This document shows positions 61,694-64,000 of a stretch of DNA of 64,000 bases, in pieces. The stretch spans positions 1-64,000 of the forward strand of contig NZ_LDJI01000003.1 in assembly GCF_001431415.1 (NCBI RefSeq), read 5' to 3'. Every line of letters begins with the position of its first letter. Positions within the stretch are counted from its first letter, which is position 1. Under the pieces are notes generated by a model. That model was not told the DNA's origin. It worked only from the letters and a program-made list of their open reading frames with translations, and searched no databases. A program made the translations under genes and the position numbers. This stretch comes from Stenotrophomonas humi. Its GTDB lineage: Bacteria; Pseudomonadota; Gammaproteobacteria; Xanthomonadales; Xanthomonadaceae.

Positions 61694-62764
61694 GTGACAG
61701 AAACATGGTTCGAGCAGGCCTGTGGGCTGCCGTCACAGGAACACCGCCAGCGCGCCATCGCCCGCCAGCGCCAGTTGACCAAGCCGGAAGGCGCGTTGGG
61801 TCGCTTGGAGACGCTGGCCATCGAGCTGGCCGCGCTGCAGGGCAGCGATGCACCGCAGGCGCAGCGGGTGCCGGTGGTGGTGTTTGCCGCCGACCATGGT
61901 GTGACCGGGCAGGGCGTGTCGGCGTACCCGGCTGAAGTCACCGTGCAGATGCTGCGCAACTTCGCTGCCGGCGGCGCTGCCATTGCTGTGTTGGCGCGCG
62001 AGCTGGGCCTGCCGTTGCATGTGTGGGATGTCGGTAGCCGCGCCACCACGTCCATCACCGGCGTGGTCAGCGACAAGCGCCGTCATGGCACCGACGATTT
62101 CAGCACCGGCCCGGCGATGGATGCAGATGATCTGGATGCTGCTTTCGCGGCCGGCCGTCGCGCAGTGGAAACCGCCTGTGTGGATGGTGCCGAGCTGCTG
62201 GTGTTCGGTGAAATGGGTATCGGCAATACCACCGCTGCGAGCGCGCTTGCGGCGGTGCTTGGTCCGCTGCCGCTGGATGAGCTGGTCGGTGCCGGTACGG
62301 GCCTGGATGCTGTGCGCATGGTGCAGAAGAAGAACATCATCGCCCGCGCGCTGGCGCTGCATGGCGAAGCAATCAATGCCGCAGATGTGCCTGGCCGCGA
62401 AGCGCTGCAACGCGTCGGAGGTCTGGAAATCGCCGCGATCAGTGCGGCGATGATCGCCGCGGCACAGCGCAAGGTGCCGGTACTGGTGGATGGCTTCATC
62501 GTCAGTGCGGCTGCGCTTGCGGCCGTGCGGATCAATCCCGGTGTGCGGCCGTGGTTGTTGTTTTCGCACCAGTCGGCCGAGCGCGGCCATGTCCGCCTGC
62601 TGGAAACGCTGCAGGCACAGCCGCTGCTGGCGTTGGACCTGCGCCTGGGTGAGGGCTCCGGTGCAGCGCTGGCCCTGCCGCTGGTGCGCATGGCCTGCGC
62701 CCTGCACAACCAGATGGCGACCTTTGCCGAAGCGTCCGTGGCTGATCGCGGCGGCCTGCAATGA
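61694..62764 (+). CDS. cobT: nicotinate-nucleotide:dimethylbenzimidazole phosphoribosyltransferase
   Basis: Makes alpha-ribazole phosphate for the lower ligand of cobalamin. It has 356 residues from the GTG at 61694 (TTTGGAACA upstream), matching the family length; an ATG 11 codons earlier is less likely. Conserved blocks: RQRQLTKPEGALGRLE, FAADHGVTGQGVSAYP, FGEMGIGNTTAASAL and the catalytic Glu region RLGEGSGAALALPL. Its stop overlaps the cobC start (ATGA). Confidence 0.96.
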   Translation: MTETWFEQACGLPSQEHRQRAIARQRQLTKPEGALGRLETLAIELAALQGSDAPQAQRVPVVVFAADHGVTGQGVSAYPAEVTVQMLRNFAAGGAAIAVLARELGLPLHVWDVGSRATTSITGVVSDKRRHGTDDFSTGPAMDADDLDAAFAAGRRAVETACVDGAELLVFGEMGIGNTTAASALAAVLGPLPLDELVGAGTGLDAVRMVQKKNIIARALALHGEAINAADVPGREALQRVGGLEIAAISAAMIAAAQRKVPVLVDGFIVSAAALAAVRINPGVRPWLLFSHQSAERGHVRLLETLQAQPLLALDLRLGEGSGAALALPLVRMACALHNQMATFAEASVADRGGLQ

Positions 62765-63348
62765 TCCTGGACCTGATGCGTCACGCTTCCACCGGTCGCC
62801 AGGGCCACCTTGACGGCCGCACCGACCCGCCATTGATCGACGGCGCGATGGACGCGCTGTACCGCTGCCATGCAGGCATCGGCTGGAGCCGGGTGATCAG
62901 CTCGCCGCGTCGTCGCGCGCTGGACACCGCACATGCGCTGGTTGCCGGCAGCAATCAGTTCTGCGAGATACATCCGGACTGGGCCGAGCTGGATTTCGGT
63001 GATTGGGATGGCCTGCATTTCGACGAACTGCCGGCAGAACAGCTGGCTGCGTTCTACGAAGAGCCGCATGACGTGGTGCCGCCCAACGGCGAGTCCTGGC
63101 AGCAGTTCCAGGCGCGGGTGGAAGAACAGTTGCACCGCCTGGTGGATGAGGACGACGGTGACGGTCTGCCGGTGCTGGTGGTCAGCCATGCCGGCGTGTT
63201 GCGGCTGGCGATCTCACGCATCTGCGGCATGCCTTTGTCGATGTTGTGGGCGGTACGCATCGACTACGGCACCCGCGTGCGCCTGCGCGTGGAGCGGGGC
63301 GATGACGGGCGTTTGTGGGGTGAGCTGCTGGAGCTGCGGCAACCATGA
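62761..63348 (+). CDS. cobC: alpha-ribazole phosphatase (histidine phosphatase family)
   Basis: A 195-residue phosphatase that removes phosphate from alpha-ribazole phosphate. The phosphohistidine motif is LMRHAST (RHA in place of the common RHG). The second His is in VVSHAGVLRLA and the catalytic acid region is ELDFGDWDGLHFDEL. It lies between cobT and cobS with 4-base overlaps on both sides, which supports the assignment over a generic phosphoglycerate mutase. Confidence 0.92.
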   Translation: MILDLMRHASTGRQGHLDGRTDPPLIDGAMDALYRCHAGIGWSRVISSPRRRALDTAHALVAGSNQFCEIHPDWAELDFGDWDGLHFDELPAEQLAAFYEEPHDVVPPNGESWQQFQARVEEQLHRLVDEDDGDGLPVLVVSHAGVLRLAISRICGMPLSMLWAVRIDYGTRVRLRVERGDDGRLWGELLELRQP

Positions 63349-64000
63349 CCGTGCGCCGGCTGATCCTCGCCATCCAGTTCCTGACCCGTCTTCCGACCCC
63401 GCAGATAAAGGACTTCCGTCAGGACGATCTCACCCATTCGGCGGTGTATTACCCGCTGGTGGGTGTGATCATCGGCGTGCTGCTGGCGCTGCCGCTGTAT
63501 GGCTTTGGTGAGCGCCCCTGGCTGGCCGGCGTGATGGCGCTGCTGGTGTGGGTGTGGGTGACCGGCGCGCTGCACCTGGATGGCCTGGGGGATGTGGCCG
63601 ATGCGTTTGGTGCCGCCCATCGTGATCCGCAGCGCTTTCTGGAAGTGCTCAAGGATCCGCACATGGGCGTGTTCGGCGTGGTCACGCTGATCATGCAGCT
63701 GTTGTTGAAGTTCGTGCTGCTTACCGAGTTGGCCGCGAGCCCGCTGTGGTACGGCATTGTGCTGGTACCGGCATGGGCACGCTGGGGCACGCTGTGGTGG
63801 AGCCGTCTGCTGCCGTCGTTGCATGCAGCCGGCATGGCCGAGCGTTTTTCCTGGCAGTTGAGCCTGCGGTCGATGTGGTTGTGGGCGGCATTGCTGACGG
63901 TGATCACCGCCTTCGTCGCGTGGCCGTTGTTGCTGGCGTTGCTGCTGGTGCCGTTGATTGCCAGGTACTGGCGACGCACGCTCGGTGGCATTTCCGGCGA
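63345..64000 (+). CDS. cobS: adenosylcobinamide-GDP ribazoletransferase (cut by window end)
   Basis: The first 218 residues of the membrane enzyme that joins adenosylcobinamide-GDP to alpha-ribazole. The start MTVRRLILAIQFLTRLPTP and the conserved acidic block TGALHLDGLGDVADAFGA identify CobS. Several hydrophobic helices follow (around 35-80 and 105-145, then 175-200). The reading frame is open to the window edge; about 30 C-terminal residues are missing. Its ATG overlaps the cobC stop. Confidence 0.95.
   Translation, partial: MTVRRLILAIQFLTRLPTPQIKDFRQDDLTHSAVYYPLVGVIIGVLLALPLYGFGERPWLAGVMALLVWVWVTGALHLDGLGDVADAFGAAHRDPQRFLEVLKDPHMGVFGVVTLIMQLLLKFVLLTELAASPLWYGIVLVPAWARWGTLWWSRLLPSLHAAGMAERFSWQLSLRSMWLWAALLTVITAFVAWPLLLALLLVPLIARYWRRTLGGISG

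Overview
The window is GC-rich, densely coded chromosomal DNA that looks like Stenotrophomonas or a close xanthomonad. The grounds are copies of the short GTAG-headed palindromic SMAG repeat at 1-23, 51080-51102 and 59133-59155, copLAB-type copper genes, many TonB-dependent receptors and an ESPR-type autotransporter. This assignment is by inspection only. I found no rRNA, tRNA, CRISPR array, phage or insertion sequence.

Left part (34-13727, all on the minus strand). One locus encodes a MacA-like adaptor, a LolD/MacB-type ATPase, six FtsX/MacB-type permeases arranged as three alternating A/B pairs, a small exported NTF2-like protein, and a sigma54-type response regulator with its histidine kinase. 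A well-matched sigma54 promoter precedes the adaptor gene, and a cluster of TGTCCG/CGGACA half-sites lies just upstream of it. The locus therefore looks like a self-contained envelope-stress or peptide/antibiotic export system that senses through its own kinase. The last permease gene has ATC where its paralogue has ATG.

Middle (13943-31417, plus strand). glmS is followed by a CBS-domain gene and a decayed second copy of the glmS 3' end. Next come a sulfotransferase gene overlapping by 4 bases a 2303-residue DUF4347/Ig-repeat autotransporter, a PAS-LuxR regulator, and a second, 1670-residue autotransporter. This is a surface-adhesin region. The coupling of a sulfotransferase to a giant exported protein is its most unusual feature.

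Metal region (31627-43299). After glyoxalase I comes a CopL-like/TonB receptor/PepSY/PepSY-ferredoxin-reductase operon. It sits behind a sigma70 promoter whose start region carries a perfect 14-bp palindrome. Facing it, beyond a block of intergenic repeats, is a copper cluster (copL, copA, copB, EF-hand protein, DUF411 protein).

Right part (43473-64000). Housekeeping genes (PLP enzyme, oligopeptidase A, fabAB, dinB, gph) lead to an iron region: a Fur box, a FepA-type receptor, a PfeE/IroE-type periplasmic esterase, a YncE-type propeller and a hmuTUV-like ABC importer. The window ends with btuB behind a cobalamin riboswitch, diverging from cobT-cobC-cobS. The last gene is cut by the window edge.
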